In this document: in pieces, positions 5,014 to 13,471 of the stretch
Layout: every line of letters starts with the position of its first letter
How positions within the stretch are numbered: position 1 is the stretch's first letter
NCBI GenBank assembly: GCA_027297485.1
Contig: JAPUHZ010000066.1
Location: forward strand, 1-18,684
Length of the DNA stretch: 18,684 nucleotides
Source of the DNA: Deltaproteobacteria bacterium
GTDB taxonomy: Bacteria > Desulfobacterota_B > Binatia > UBA9968
Direction of reading: 5' to 3'
Translations under genes and position numbers: made by a program
Notes under the pieces: generated by a model
The model's input: the letters and a program-made list of their open reading frames with translations, nothing else
Told to the model about the DNA's origin: nothing
Databases searched by the model: none

Positions 5014-7320
5014 TTACTTAAACAGCCCTTTGTTTTTCGAACTCAAACCAAGAAGGTTAAAATCAAAGTTGAAGCTTGTTTTATCGGGATTCGTCTTGCG
5101 GTTAACAGAAATACTGAGAGTCCAGCACTCACACTGGGAAAGGATCTTGACCCCCCCCCGGTTGCTGGTAAACCGTCCATCGCGCGCATTGTAATTAGAA
5201 TTATAGAGAAGAAGGAGGTGGTCTGTCAGGTGAAAAAGGGTACGGACCCTTAATTCCTTCAGAATATTTTTGTGTATCATTTTTTCCGGGGTGAGGGTGC
5301 TGAGGTTTGCATTGTCTGCCAGCTCAGCCAGCTGGTTCCGCCGAATGAACCGGAAGTTCAAATCCAGTCGGTTGGGCTGCATGAAGTCGGGGTCCAGAAC
5401 CCGGCGGGTTAGGGGACGGGGATCCGAAATGGAAAAAAGGACTGCGGCCTGGCTCACCTGCCAAGGGCCGGGATTGAGCCCCGTGTCCAATCCCAGAGTC
5501 AAATAGTTCGCGGGGGTAATGCGTAGGTTCAAATCCAGATCAGACAAGGTATCCCCACCTTTCCTCTCCTTGTCAATATCGTAGCTTAAGGCCAGCCTTA
5601 ATCGCGCCATCTCCCGCACATCACTTAACGCAGGTGAATTTAAAAGCTCCACATCCTGATCGCCAGGCTGCCCTGTCAGCCGCCGACCGAATTTTCCCCA
5701 AAGACGATTGGTGAGAGAAAAGGTCAGCACATTTCTTCGGTTAATCCGGTCCACACCGTCCATGATAGGAATATCGCTCTGATGACTGCCGGAAATAAAA
5801 AGATAGCTCACGTCCGGCTCAATCACATGCTTCATTTTTTTCAGCCCCGCCCCCCCCCATTCATAAACACGGCTAATCGACGTGCCGACATTGTTCCTGA
5901 TCTCTATAAGCTCCCTGGATACGTTCTGGTTAGATGACCCTGCGGTTGTATAGAGATGGTATAAGGTCTCCCGTGGAGCAAGGCTTAAAGAACCGAAGAG
6001 ATAGGAAGGCAAGCGGAACGGCACGACGATTTCCGGGCGCAAGTCCAGCCGAAGGCCGTCACCTGGGTCCCGTCTTAAGTAGTTAACCGCCTGTGCGCGC
6101 CACCGGAACTCCGCGGGACTTTTTCCCAAACCCCTGCGGCCCCAAAAGATCAACTCTGGAGTTTTTAGGTAGGTAGACTTGTCCGGTTGAATAAAATCCT
6201 GGTAAAAATCCCATTCGCCTTGGAGGTGCGTATCCCCCCAACTTCTGAAAAACCCGAACCGTGAGCTGCCGTAACGCCTCGCCCGAATATTTTCCTCCTT
6301 AGCGTAGTTAAGATCGAATCGGTCGACCAGCTCCCTGGTAAAGAGATCGTCACTGAAGGCAGATATGTCGCTGTACGTCATCCAGCCTGATGGAGTGGTT
6401 TGACGGTGATCGGCGATAACACTCCATCGATCTTCAGGGATCCTTTGATCGGTGATGGTCCGATCCTCAATATCGTCATCCTCGCCTGTCCGCAGTCCTT
6501 CGTTAAAATAGGATAGATTGATTCGGCCCTGAGCGTTCCGACTCAGAACAGTCCGGAACTCCCCCATGAGCCCGACACGCGCACGCGTTTCCACATCGAT
6601 CCCAAAGGTCGCGTCGCTGCTTTTGGAGATGGCCCAGAAAAACGGCTGCTGGAACCTGAACCCTTCGCTACTCGAACCACCGATCTTGGGGAAAAGAAAT
6701 CCACTTTGCCGCTCGGTCCTGAGAGGGAAAAACGCATAAGGAAGGTACAACACCGGCACGTCCAGGATATAAAAAGTCCCACCCTTGATAATGCCGGTTC
6801 CGTCCTGCTGAAGATCGATCTCCCTGGCCGATATCTTCCAGGGGGGAGGACCGGACTCACAGAGACAAGTAGTAAAAACCCCTTCATCGATATGATAGGT
6901 TTGGCCGGGAAGCTTCTGAAAACGTTTGCCCCTCACGGTGAGGTGACGCTGCTTAAAAAATATATCTCCATTTTCGATCTCACCGGTCTCCTGTTCGAGA
7001 TTCAACCGCACGGCATCTGCCTTGAGCCTCCCTTGTGAATCCTCAATAGAGACATTGCCTTTAGCTTCCACCTCCGTTGTTTCTCGGTTAACCCGAACCT
7101 CATCGGCCTTCAATATCATCTCTTGGCGCTTGATCTCCACGTTCCCCTTGGCCTCAATCCGGGTTCCTGAGTCCCCAATGGTGAGAGAGTCCGCAGTGAC
7201 ACTGATCTCTTCTCCTCTGCCATCTGACGGCTGGGCTGCTTGCCCCTGTATGGAAGCGGCCTGAAAGAAAAACAGGCCCAAGCTAAGGCTAAAAGTGGTG
7301 GTTAGGCTTCGAACTGACAT
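5014..7320 (-). CDS. lptD: LPS-assembly protein LptD (Imp/OstA)
   Basis: LptD is the outer-membrane beta-barrel that, with the lipoprotein LptE, places lipopolysaccharide in the outer leaflet. The 768-residue product matches the usual size. A signal peptide spans about 1-28. An OstA/LptA-like beta-jellyroll domain follows (about 38-170: VTADSLTI, IEAKGNVEI, repeated KADEVRVN-type strands). The junction PVLYLPYAFFPLRTERQSGF near 189-207 is diagnostic, and the remainder is barrel with alternating aromatic strands. Cysteine pairs occur at 152/154 and 730/732, corresponding to the N- and C-terminal disulfide cysteines of E. coli LptD. The start at 7320 is chosen for the signal peptide; the frame opens at a TTG at 7383 inside folC. 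It starts four bases after the folC stop without a clear ribosome binding site, so coupling is likely. Two runs of nine G on the coding strand are unusual. Confidence 0.95.
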   Translation of the reverse strand: MSVRSLTTTFSLSLGLFFFQAASIQGQAAQPSDGRGEEISVTADSLTIGDSGTRIEAKGNVEIKRQEMILKADEVRVNRETTEVEAKGNVSIEDSQGRLKADAVRLNLEQETGEIENGDIFFKQRHLTVRGKRFQKLPGQTYHIDEGVFTTCLCESGPPPWKISAREIDLQQDGTGIIKGGTFYILDVPVLYLPYAFFPLRTERQSGFLFPKIGGSSSEGFRFQQPFFWAISKSSDATFGIDVETRARVGLMGEFRTVLSRNAQGRINLSYFNEGLRTGEDDDIEDRTITDQRIPEDRWSVIADHRQTTPSGWMTYSDISAFSDDLFTRELVDRFDLNYAKEENIRARRYGSSRFGFFRSWGDTHLQGEWDFYQDFIQPDKSTYLKTPELIFWGRRGLGKSPAEFRWRAQAVNYLRRDPGDGLRLDLRPEIVVPFRLPSYLFGSLSLAPRETLYHLYTTAGSSNQNVSRELIEIRNNVGTSISRVYEWGGAGLKKMKHVIEPDVSYLFISGSHQSDIPIMDGVDRINRRNVLTFSLTNRLWGKFGRRLTGQPGDQDVELLNSPALSDVREMARLRLALSYDIDKERKGGDTLSDLDLNLRITPANYLTLGLDTGLNPGPWQVSQAAVLFSISDPRPLTRRVLDPDFMQPNRLDLNFRFIRRNQLAELADNANLSTLTPEKMIHKNILKELRVRTLFHLTDHLLLLYNSNYNARDGRFTSNRGGVKILSQCECWTLSISVNRKTNPDKTSFNFDFNLLGLSSKNKGLFK

Positions 7321-7324
7321 CTGA

Positions 7325-8647
7325 TTAAAATCTAGCCGCCGCAAACTGCCTGTGTGGGGACTCCCCCAGGGCCATCTCCGCAAGCAAAGGTCTCACCTCC
7401 CCTAAAAGATAAAGAGAGCCGGCTACAAGGATAGTCTCATCCGCCTCGGCACTGTGGAGCAGCCATCGGATCGCCTCAATCGGATTTTCGATGACAGCCA
7501 TGGGCATTCCCTTGGGGACGGCTTCCGTGAGCCTTTCCGGGTCTGCGCTCCGGTCCATCGGGACGCGAGTCAAAACCACTTCGCTTGCCACAACCGCAAG
7601 CTCCCCGAGCATAAAAGGCCAGTCCTTATCTCCCATCGCAGCGAAGAGGAGCTTAACCTTTTTCGCCCCCTGAAAATCCTGGATCCCGCTGACCAGCGTC
7701 CTTACGCCTTCGCCGTTGTGGGCCCCATCCAGGATCACCCTGGGCCTGCGTAAAATGACTTCAAAACGACCCGGCCAGAATACCGTTCTCAGGCCTTCAC
7801 GCATTGCCCCCTCACCCACCGGAAAGTCCCTGCGCACCGCCTCCAACGCACCAAGGACGAGCGCCGCGTTGCTCCTCTGGTGTCGCCCCCGGAGCGCCAG
7901 CGAGAGGTTCGTTAAATTCCACTCCAGCCCTTTATAGTCAAAAAGACTACTCTCTTTTAAAGTGAACGAGAAGTCCCGTCCCAAAAAATAACTGCATGAG
8001 CCTTTGGCCTCGGCCATCTCTCTAAGAAACTCTCCGACCTCTGGAGATAAAAAACCGCATACTACAGGGACTCCCCTTTTTATGATGCCGCCTTTCTCCC
8101 GGGCAATGGAGAGGAGATCAGAACCGAGATAGGCTTCATGGTCCTTGGAGATGTTCGTGATGATGGAGACCCGAGGAACAATGAGGTTCGTCGCATCCCA
8201 TCTCCCCCCTAACCCTACCTCCACCACAGCCACGTCAACCTTGCGCCGGGCAAAATAGACCAGGGCCATAACCGTTACAAACTCAAAGAAGGTGAGAGCA
8301 ATGCCCTCTCTCGCCGACCTGCCCTTGATCACGTCTGCCAGTTCAACCACTTCCTCTTGTGAAATCTCCCCTTCTCCGACCCGGATGCGCTCGGTGAAGG
8401 AAACGACATGGGGAGAAGTGTAAAGGGCGACACGATAGCCCTCAGCGGAGAGGATGCGGTGCAGCATCGCCGCAGTGGAACCCTTTCCGTTTGTGCCGGC
8501 AATATGGAAAGCGGGGTAACATCGCTCCGGATAGCCAAAAAGAGACAAGGCCTGCTCCACGCGATGCAGCCGGAGGTCGATCTCACCACCACGCAGATTG
8601 AAAATATAATTCAGCGTCTCTGAGTAAGACAACATGCCTGACACCAT
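7325..8647 (-). CDS. folC: Bifunctional dihydrofolate/folylpolyglutamate synthase
   Basis: FolC adds glutamate to dihydropteroate or tetrahydrofolate with ATP in the cytoplasm. The 440-residue product has the Mur-ligase-like P-loop GTNGKGST (51-58), SPHVVSFTERIRV, the EVGLGGRWDATN segment, ITNISKDH and the C-terminal domain motif DGAHNGEG. Length is typical. The family usually starts close to the YSETLNYIFNLRGGEIDL segment, so the ATG four codons later (8635) is an equally good start; neither has a clear Shine-Dalgarno sequence. It follows trpA, and lptD begins four bases after its stop. In many relatives accD lies between trpA and folC, but here there is only a 92-base gap with a hairpin. 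Confidence 0.95.
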   Translation of the reverse strand: MVSGMLSYSETLNYIFNLRGGEIDLRLHRVEQALSLFGYPERCYPAFHIAGTNGKGSTAAMLHRILSAEGYRVALYTSPHVVSFTERIRVGEGEISQEEVVELADVIKGRSAREGIALTFFEFVTVMALVYFARRKVDVAVVEVGLGGRWDATNLIVPRVSIITNISKDHEAYLGSDLLSIAREKGGIIKRGVPVVCGFLSPEVGEFLREMAEAKGSCSYFLGRDFSFTLKESSLFDYKGLEWNLTNLSLALRGRHQRSNAALVLGALEAVRRDFPVGEGAMREGLRTVFWPGRFEVILRRPRVILDGAHNGEGVRTLVSGIQDFQGAKKVKLLFAAMGDKDWPFMLGELAVVASEVVLTRVPMDRSADPERLTEAVPKGMPMAVIENPIEAIRWLLHSAEADETILVAGSLYLLGEVRPLLAEMALGESPHRQFAAARF

Positions 8648-8668
8648 GGAGATGAGAACTGAGTGCCC

Positions 8669-8710
8669 TTTGAACGATTTAAATGTTTTGAATTGTTCAA
8701 GTCGTTCAAA
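8669..8710. repeat. Inverted repeat between trpA and folC
   Basis: TTTGAACGA (8669-8677) and TCGTTCAAA (8702-8710) are perfect inverted nine-base arms. Further GTTCAA/TTGAA copies lie inside and just outside. A separate perfect ten-base palindrome, TGAGCGCTCA (8730-8739), abuts the trpA stop codon. This fits a degenerate intergenic palindrome family; no T-run suggests termination. Confidence 0.6.
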
Positions 8711-8739
8711 CCGTTCAAGCCGTCAGTACTGAGCGCTCA

Positions 8740-9555
8740 CTATTCAGTCCTTTTAGTTACTTGTCTCATAGCCCGCTTCAGACGGGCCACAAACGTCCCT
8801 ACCTGTTTCACTTTCTCTTGATTTCGCCCGGCCCTTTCCATGACCTCAATCAAGGCGCTCCCCACTACCACCGCATCGGCAAAAGAGGCGATCCAAGCCG
8901 CCTGCTCAGGGGTTGAGATGCCAAAACCGACCCCAATAGGGAGTGAGGTGATGCGCCGAACACGGGCGACTTGGGTTTGGAGATGATTCTCAAAGCGCTT
9001 GCGCGCCCCCGTCACACCTGTAACCGAGACATAATAGAGAAAGCCTCGGCCCCGCCGTGAAACCAATCTGATACGCTCAGCATCGCTCGTTGGAGCTAAA
9101 AGGAATATGATATCCAAACCTTGTGCATCAGTCCAGTGCCTCAAATCACCACTCTCTTCTGGAGGAAGGTCGACGCACAGGACGCCATCGACACCGGCCG
9201 CCCTAGCCTCCCGGGTAAACCGTCTTAGTCCGTAGCAAAAGAAGGGGTTGTAATAGCCAAATAGAATTAAGGGGATCTCCGAGTCCCGGCGAAAATCCCG
9301 GACCATCTCCAATATGCGCGGGAGCGATGCCCCCCTTTTCAAGGCTCGCTCTGATGCCCGCTGAATGGTGGGTCCATCTGCCACGGGGTCAGAGAAAGGG
9401 ATTCCCAATTCGATGCAGTCTGCCCCGCTCCGCTCTAGCACCCGTAAAATCTCTAGCGTGGTCTCGATAGCAGGATCTCCGGCAGTAACAAAAGGAATCA
9501 AGGCCGTCTCCTTGCGGCGTCTTAGCTCAGAAAATTTCTCATCGATGCGGTTCAT
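8740..9555 (-). CDS. trpA: Tryptophan synthase alpha chain
   Basis: TrpA splits indole-3-glycerol phosphate into indole and glyceraldehyde 3-phosphate and passes indole to TrpB. The 271-residue TIM barrel carries ELGIPFSDPVADGPTIQ with the catalytic Glu49 and Asp60 at the same numbers as in the E. coli enzyme. It also has FGYYNPF, the VSVTGVTGAR loop-6 motif and GVGFGIS for phosphate binding. It lies 88 bases after trpB, a gap that contains a hairpin repeat. The bases before the ATG are T-rich without a Shine-Dalgarno sequence. Confidence 0.97.
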   Translation of the reverse strand: MNRIDEKFSELRRRKETALIPFVTAGDPAIETTLEILRVLERSGADCIELGIPFSDPVADGPTIQRASERALKRGASLPRILEMVRDFRRDSEIPLILFGYYNPFFCYGLRRFTREARAAGVDGVLCVDLPPEESGDLRHWTDAQGLDIIFLLAPTSDAERIRLVSRRGRGFLYYVSVTGVTGARKRFENHLQTQVARVRRITSLPIGVGFGISTPEQAAWIASFADAVVVGSALIEVMERAGRNQEKVKQVGTFVARLKRAMRQVTKRTE

Positions 9556-9590
9556 GGAAAAAAATTAAGGGTTACAGGGTTTCAGAGTCC

Positions 9591-9636
9591 AAGGGTTAAG
9601 AGGGTGTTGAAAAACCCTTCATCCCTTTAGCCCTTA
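9591..9636. repeat. Inverted repeat between trpB and trpA
   Basis: AAGGGTTAAGAGGG (9591-9604) pairs with CCCTTTAGCCCTT (9623-9635) with few mismatches around an 18-base loop. The flanks repeat the AAGGGTT and ACCCTT words. It resembles short degenerate intergenic repeats; it could also modulate mRNA processing between the two synthase genes. Confidence 0.5.
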
Positions 9637-9643
9637 AACCTTC

Positions 9644-10873
9644 TTAGTCCCTTTTAGATTTCCCCCCCAGATAGTCTCCCACCGAGCCCATGTCCTTATC
9701 CCCTCTGCCAGAAAGGTTGACAATGACTAACCGGTTTCTTCCCAGACGGGGCGCAAGCCGAGTCACCTCAGCAACCGCATGGGCACTCTCCAGTGCCGGT
9801 ATAATCCCTTCCACCTCAGCCAATATCTTGACGGCATCAGCCGCTTCCCTATCCGTCGCCGAGACAAATCGAACCCTACCTTCATCACGGAGATAACTCA
9901 GCTCCGGTCCCACCCCCGGGTAATCGAGCCCGGCAGCGATGGACTGGGTGTGGTGGATTTGCCCCATTCTGTCCTGGAGAAGATAGCTCTTGCTCCCGTG
10001 GAGCACGCCGACTTTGCCCCTCAGGATTGACGCCGCATGACTCCGGCTGCTAAGCCCCAACCCCGCTGCCTCCACCCCTACCATCTTGACCCTACGGTCC
10101 TTGAGAAAGGGATAAAATAGACCCATGGAGTTGCTCCCCCCTCCCACACAAGCGACCAGGCAATCCGGGAGTCGTCCCTCGCAGGCCAGAATCTGTCTTC
10201 TCGCCTCCTTTCCGATGACAGACTGAAAGTCGCGCACCATCATAGGATAGGGATGGGGACCGGCCACTGAGCCTATGAGATAGTAAGTATTCCGGACATG
10301 AGTGACCCAATCTCTGAGCGCCTCGTTCATGGCGTCTTTGAGTGTAGTGCTCCCGGACTCCACGACCCTGACCTTGGCGCCGAGCAGTTTCATTCGAAAG
10401 ACATTCAATGATTGCCGCCCCACATCTTCCTTACCCATGAAAATCTCACACTCCAACCCGAACATAGCGGCCACGGTCGCCGTGGCCACTCCATGCTGAC
10501 CCGCGCCGGTCTCTGCAATGATTCTCCTCTTCCCCATTCTGCGCGCGAGGAGAGCTTGACCCAGGGTATTGTTGATCTTATGAGCCCCGGTATGACAGAG
10601 ATCTTCCCGTTTGAGATAAACCTTCGCCCCACGGAGCCTCTTCGTGAGGCGCTCGGCGAAATAAAGGGGAGTCTCTCTGCCAGCATACTCGTGGAGATAA
10701 TGGTGGAACTCGCTTCGAAAAGCGGGGTCACGCCGAACCTCACTGTAGGCCTTCTCCAACTCGATCAAGGCCGGCATAAGGGTCTCGGAAACATACCGGC
10801 CTCCGTAGACACCGAAGTGACCGCGCTTATCGGGCAGCCTTGGCAGCGAGAATGAATTCCTTGAGTTTCCCAT
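9644..10873 (-). CDS. trpB: Tryptophan synthase beta chain
   Basis: TrpB condenses indole with serine using pyridoxal phosphate. The 409-residue product has the PLP lysine in HTGAHKINN (Lys99), the catalytic Glu in ETGAGQHG (Glu121, equivalent to E109), the phosphate loop GGGSN (244-248) and SGRGDKD near the end. Length and motifs place it with the standard TrpB1 form that works with TrpA. The ATG at 10873 is chosen because the family starts shortly before the conserved [11 protein letters not shown]; the frame extends 36 codons further into trpF but with no better start. This start overlaps the end of trpF by 47 bases, and no strong ribosome binding site is visible, so coupled translation is likely. 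Confidence 0.96.
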   Translation of the reverse strand: MGNSRNSFSLPRLPDKRGHFGVYGGRYVSETLMPALIELEKAYSEVRRDPAFRSEFHHYLHEYAGRETPLYFAERLTKRLRGAKVYLKREDLCHTGAHKINNTLGQALLARRMGKRRIIAETGAGQHGVATATVAAMFGLECEIFMGKEDVGRQSLNVFRMKLLGAKVRVVESGSTTLKDAMNEALRDWVTHVRNTYYLIGSVAGPHPYPMMVRDFQSVIGKEARRQILACEGRLPDCLVACVGGGSNSMGLFYPFLKDRRVKMVGVEAAGLGLSSRSHAASILRGKVGVLHGSKSYLLQDRMGQIHHTQSIAAGLDYPGVGPELSYLRDEGRVRFVSATDREAADAVKILAEVEGIIPALESAHAVAEVTRLAPRLGRNRLVIVNLSGRGDKDMGSVGDYLGGKSKRD

Positions 10874-11456
10874 GATCTTTGACACCCGGTCTCGTCTCAA
10901 CTCCGGTGCAGACATCCACCCCATAGGGGTGAACCTGCCGGATCGCCTCCCCAATATTTTGCGCATCCAGCCCTCCGGCAAGAACCAACCTGTCAGCCGT
11001 CAATCCCTCAAGCCAACTCCAGGAAAAGGGAGAACCTGAGCCGCCATATCCGGGGGCCCAAGAGTCCAAGAGATAAAAGTCGGCGGGGAATCCGTTGATG
11101 CCAACCAAAGATTCTTGATCCTTGATCCGAAAAGCCTTAATGACTTTCAACTCCCACCCACGACAGTACTCTCCGCTCTCTTCCCCATGAAACTGAAGAC
11201 CGCTAAAGGCTTGCCTGCCGTCGGGAAGGCAGCTATCGCCGAGGACCTCCTGAACCTTCACTTTCGGCTCATTGACAAAGAGGGCTATGTTACAAACCCG
11301 TGGAGGGAGTTCTACGAGGATCGCCTGGGCCTGCTCAGGAGAGATATAACGCGGGCTAGGAGGATAAAAATTAAACCCCAAGGCATCAGCGCCAAACTCG
11401 ACGGCCTTCAGCGCATCCTTCAGATTCGTTATTCCACAGACTTTGACTTTAACCAT
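10827..11456 (-). CDS. trpF: Phosphoribosylanthranilate isomerase, with an extra internal segment
   Basis: TrpF converts phosphoribosylanthranilate to CdRP (an Amadori rearrangement). The 209-residue product has the catalytic base in VKVCGITN (Cys7), [20 protein letters not shown] (87-93), the general acid in [11 protein letters not shown] (Asp131), [11 protein letters not shown] and [15 protein letters not shown]. Residues about 75-84 ([10 protein letters not shown]) sit just before LQFHG, where relatives have a short turn. They are encoded by a palindromic DNA repeat and look inserted. The start at 11456 fits the family; the frame extends 28 codons upstream only through the intergenic repeat. 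No Shine-Dalgarno sequence precedes it. Catalytic residues are intact, so it is probably functional. Confidence 0.95.
   Translation of the reverse strand: MVKVKVCGITNLKDALKAVEFGADALGFNFYPPSPRYISPEQAQAILVELPPRVCNIALFVNEPKVKVQEVLGDSCLPDGRQAFSGLQFHGEESGEYCRGWELKVIKAFRIKDQESLVGINGFPADFYLLDSWAPGYGGSGSPFSWSWLEGLTADRLVLAGGLDAQNIGEAIRQVHPYGVDVCTGVETRPGVKDHGKLKEFILAAKAAR
11212..11231. repeat. REP-like palindrome inside trpF
   Basis: The segment has five-base arms TGCCT and AGGCA around GCCGTCGGGA, with partial pairing continuing outside. In the trpF frame it reads as CLPDGRQA. It is similar in style to the palindromic elements known to sit in frame inside Rickettsia genes, but the sequence family is different and unconfirmed. 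Confidence 0.6.
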
Positions 11457-11463
11457 AATTAAA

Positions 11464-11549
11464 TCGTGCTCGTGATCGTGTGGCCGTACCGAGCGCGTGG
11501 TGCTCGACGAGCGCGGTTCTCGAACACGAGCTACGAACACGAATCACGA
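11464..11549. repeat. CGTG-type palindromic repeat between trpC and trpF
   Basis: The left part TCGTGCTCGTGATCGTG (11464-11480) is mirrored by CACGAGCTACGAACACG and onward to 11549, with an inner hairpin GCTCG-A-CGAGC. The repeat reaches into trpC and supplies its TGA stop codon (11544-11546). It ends eight bases before the trpF ATG. Similar words occur near 1697, 3734, 4243 and 13415, so it belongs to a dispersed family. Confidence 0.65.
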
Positions 11550-12314
11550 CAACAGTTCCTTCAGTTTCTCCCCCGGATCCGGGGCACGCATGAGTGCCTC
11601 ACCCACCAAAAAGGTATGAACCCCCAGCCCCTCTAACCTTTTAATCTGTTCCATACTCTCGATCCCGCTCTCACAAACCACCAAAATGCCAGGTGGGACC
11701 ATCGGAATTAACCGCTCTGTTGTCTCTAACTTCACCTCAAAAGTCCGTAGGTCCCGGTTATTGATTCCGATCAAACGGGCCCCGGCTTTGAGGGCACATT
11801 CCAGTTCCGCTTCTGTATGGACCTCGACTAGGACATCCAGAGAGAGAGATCTCGCCTGATCCTTAAGCTCCTGAAGAAGGACAGGATCGAGAAGCGCAGC
11901 GATCAACAAGACCGCGTCTGCTCCCAAACTCCTAGCCTCCAGCACTTGGTAGCCATCCACAATGAAATCCTTCTGCAAAAGGGGCAGGTGAACCTCCTTT
12001 TTAATTCGCTCCAAAAAGAGAAGACTCCCCCGGAAGAAGTGTTTTTCTGTGAGGACCGACAGGGCACTCGCCCCATGAACGGCAAAGTCCCTGGCGATCT
12101 CCACGGGATCGAACTCTTCCCGAATGAGCCCCTGGGAAGGAGAAGCCCGCTTTACCTCAGCGATAATGCGGCGCGAGTCTCCCTTTAGAGTTTCCTCAAA
12201 ACCCCTACAGGGGAGATGGAATAGGGGGCGGTCCCGAAGCGCCGAGGGGGGCGTTTTGTGCCGCCTCACCTTGACGTCTTTGCGCACATGTCCTGTGATG
12301 ATATCCAGAAACAT
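11544..12314 (-). CDS. trpC: Indole-3-glycerol phosphate synthase
   Basis: TrpC closes the ring of CdRP to give indole-3-glycerol phosphate with loss of CO2 and water. The 256-residue barrel shows IIAEVKRASPS (Glu53, Lys55), LTEKHFF (Glu90), LLQKDFIVDGYQV (catalytic Lys115), LVEVHTEAEL (Glu164), IGINNRDL (Asn185) and CESGIES (Glu215, Ser216). Length is normal and it is not fused to TrpF. Its last codons and stop lie within a repeat. A 59-base gap separates it from trpD. The bases before the ATG (AAAGAACT) give only a weak ribosome binding site. Confidence 0.96.
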   Translation of the reverse strand: MFLDIITGHVRKDVKVRRHKTPPSALRDRPLFHLPCRGFEETLKGDSRRIIAEVKRASPSQGLIREEFDPVEIARDFAVHGASALSVLTEKHFFRGSLLFLERIKKEVHLPLLQKDFIVDGYQVLEARSLGADAVLLIAALLDPVLLQELKDQARSLSLDVLVEVHTEAELECALKAGARLIGINNRDLRTFEVKLETTERLIPMVPPGILVVCESGIESMEQIKRLEGLGVHTFLVGEALMRAPDPGEKLKELLS

Positions 12315-12373
12315 AGTTCTTTAGCTATCAGCCTTCAGTAATCAGTCAAAGCGATCTGCAAGCCCACCGCTTG
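12315..12373. repeat. Short intergenic hairpin between trpD and trpC
   Basis: The 59-base gap contains GCAAG-CCCACCG-CTTGC, a perfect five-pair stem, next to the words GCTATCAGCC and TCAGTAATCAGTC. These resemble degenerate intergenic repeats. There is no terminator-like T-run. Confidence 0.35.
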
Positions 12374-13393
12374 CTATGAGCCAGCGTTGCTCATCTGAAC
12401 CAGCAGCTCCAACTTTTCTTGCGCTTTCCCGGAATCGATCGATTCCGTGGCCAGACGCATCCCTTCGGCAATAGAATCTACTGCACCGCTCACATAGAGG
12501 GCAGCTCCGCCGTTGAGTAGCACCATGTCCCGTTTAGGCCCTTTCTGTCCTCGAAGAACCCCTCTCAGGACAGCGGCACACTCCTCTGGACTTCCTCCAT
12601 GGAGATCTTCCAGCCGACAGCGCTTGAGCCCCAACTCCTCAGGCAAAAGGGTGTAGTTGCTTAACTGGCCGTCCCGGAGCTCTGAAACTCTTGTCGGTCC
12701 ACAGAGAGAGACCTCATCCAATCCTTCCTCCCCGTGAACGACCATGGCCCTAAGAGTCCCAAGATTTTTCAAGACCTGGGCGATCAACGAGGTCAACTGT
12801 CCATCATAGATACCGATGAGCTGATGAGTCGCCGCCGCCGGGTTTGTCAGAGGCCCTAGGAGGTTAAAAATCGTGCGAATGCCTATCTCGCGGCGCGGCT
12901 GGACGGCATACTTCATTGCCTCGTGAAGGAGTGGCGCAAAGAGAAAACCGATGCCGATTTTCTCCAGACATTCTTCGACTCTTTCTTTAGGGATATCGAT
13001 CTTTACCCCTAAGGCCGCCAGCACATCGGCGCTACCCGAACGGCTGGAAACCGACCGGTTCCCATGTTTAGCCACAGCGATCCCTGCACCCGCCACAACA
13101 AAGGCGGCGGTTGTGGAGACATTGAAGGTCTCTTTCTGATCCCCGCCGGTGCCGCAGGTGTCAACGACACACTTCGCTTTGACCTTTACGCGATGCGCCT
13201 TCTCCCGCATCACCCGTGCGGCCCCCGTGATCTCCTGCACAGTCTCCCCCTTCATACGTAAAGCAGTGAGGAACGAGGCCACCTGTAAGGGAGTAGCCTC
13301 TCCAGTCATGATCTGGTTCATGACTAAGGTCGTCTCCTCTTCAGATAGGTCAACCCGACTGACCAGCTTCCCAATGGCTTCCCGAATGTCCAT
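12374..13393 (-). CDS. trpD: Anthranilate phosphoribosyltransferase
   Basis: TrpD joins anthranilate to PRPP. The 339-residue product has the PRPP/Mg site GTGGD (81-85), NVSTTAAFV (91-99), KHGNRSVSSRSGSAD (109-123), the IRTIFNLLGPLTNPA segment and the metal-binding EEGLDEVSL. It is the stand-alone form without a fused TrpG glutaminase domain. The start at 13393 is chosen because AGGA lies seven bases before it and the protein then begins at the usual family position; the frame extends 23 codons upstream through a hairpin. It is the first trp gene in the series, and neither trpE nor trpG precedes it. Confidence 0.96.
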   Translation of the reverse strand: MDIREAIGKLVSRVDLSEEETTLVMNQIMTGEATPLQVASFLTALRMKGETVQEITGAARVMREKAHRVKVKAKCVVDTCGTGGDQKETFNVSTTAAFVVAGAGIAVAKHGNRSVSSRSGSADVLAALGVKIDIPKERVEECLEKIGIGFLFAPLLHEAMKYAVQPRREIGIRTIFNLLGPLTNPAAATHQLIGIYDGQLTSLIAQVLKNLGTLRAMVVHGEEGLDEVSLCGPTRVSELRDGQLSNYTLLPEELGLKRCRLEDLHGGSPEECAAVLRGVLRGQKGPKRDMVLLNGGAALYVSGAVDSIAEGMRLATESIDSGKAQEKLELLVQMSNAGS

Positions 13394-13418
13394 ATCATAT
13401 TCCTGCTCGGTTCTCGTA

Positions 13419-13457
13419 ATCGTGCCTCCTGGCTCGGTTACAAGGACAAAGCACGAT
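13419..13457. repeat. Inverted repeat between the SPOR gene and trpD
   Basis: ATCGTGC (13419-13425) and GCACGAT (13451-13457) are perfect arms around a 25-base loop. The arms share the CGTG word of the repeat between trpC and trpF. Confidence 0.5.
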
Positions 13458-13471
13458 GACAAACCGCGAGC

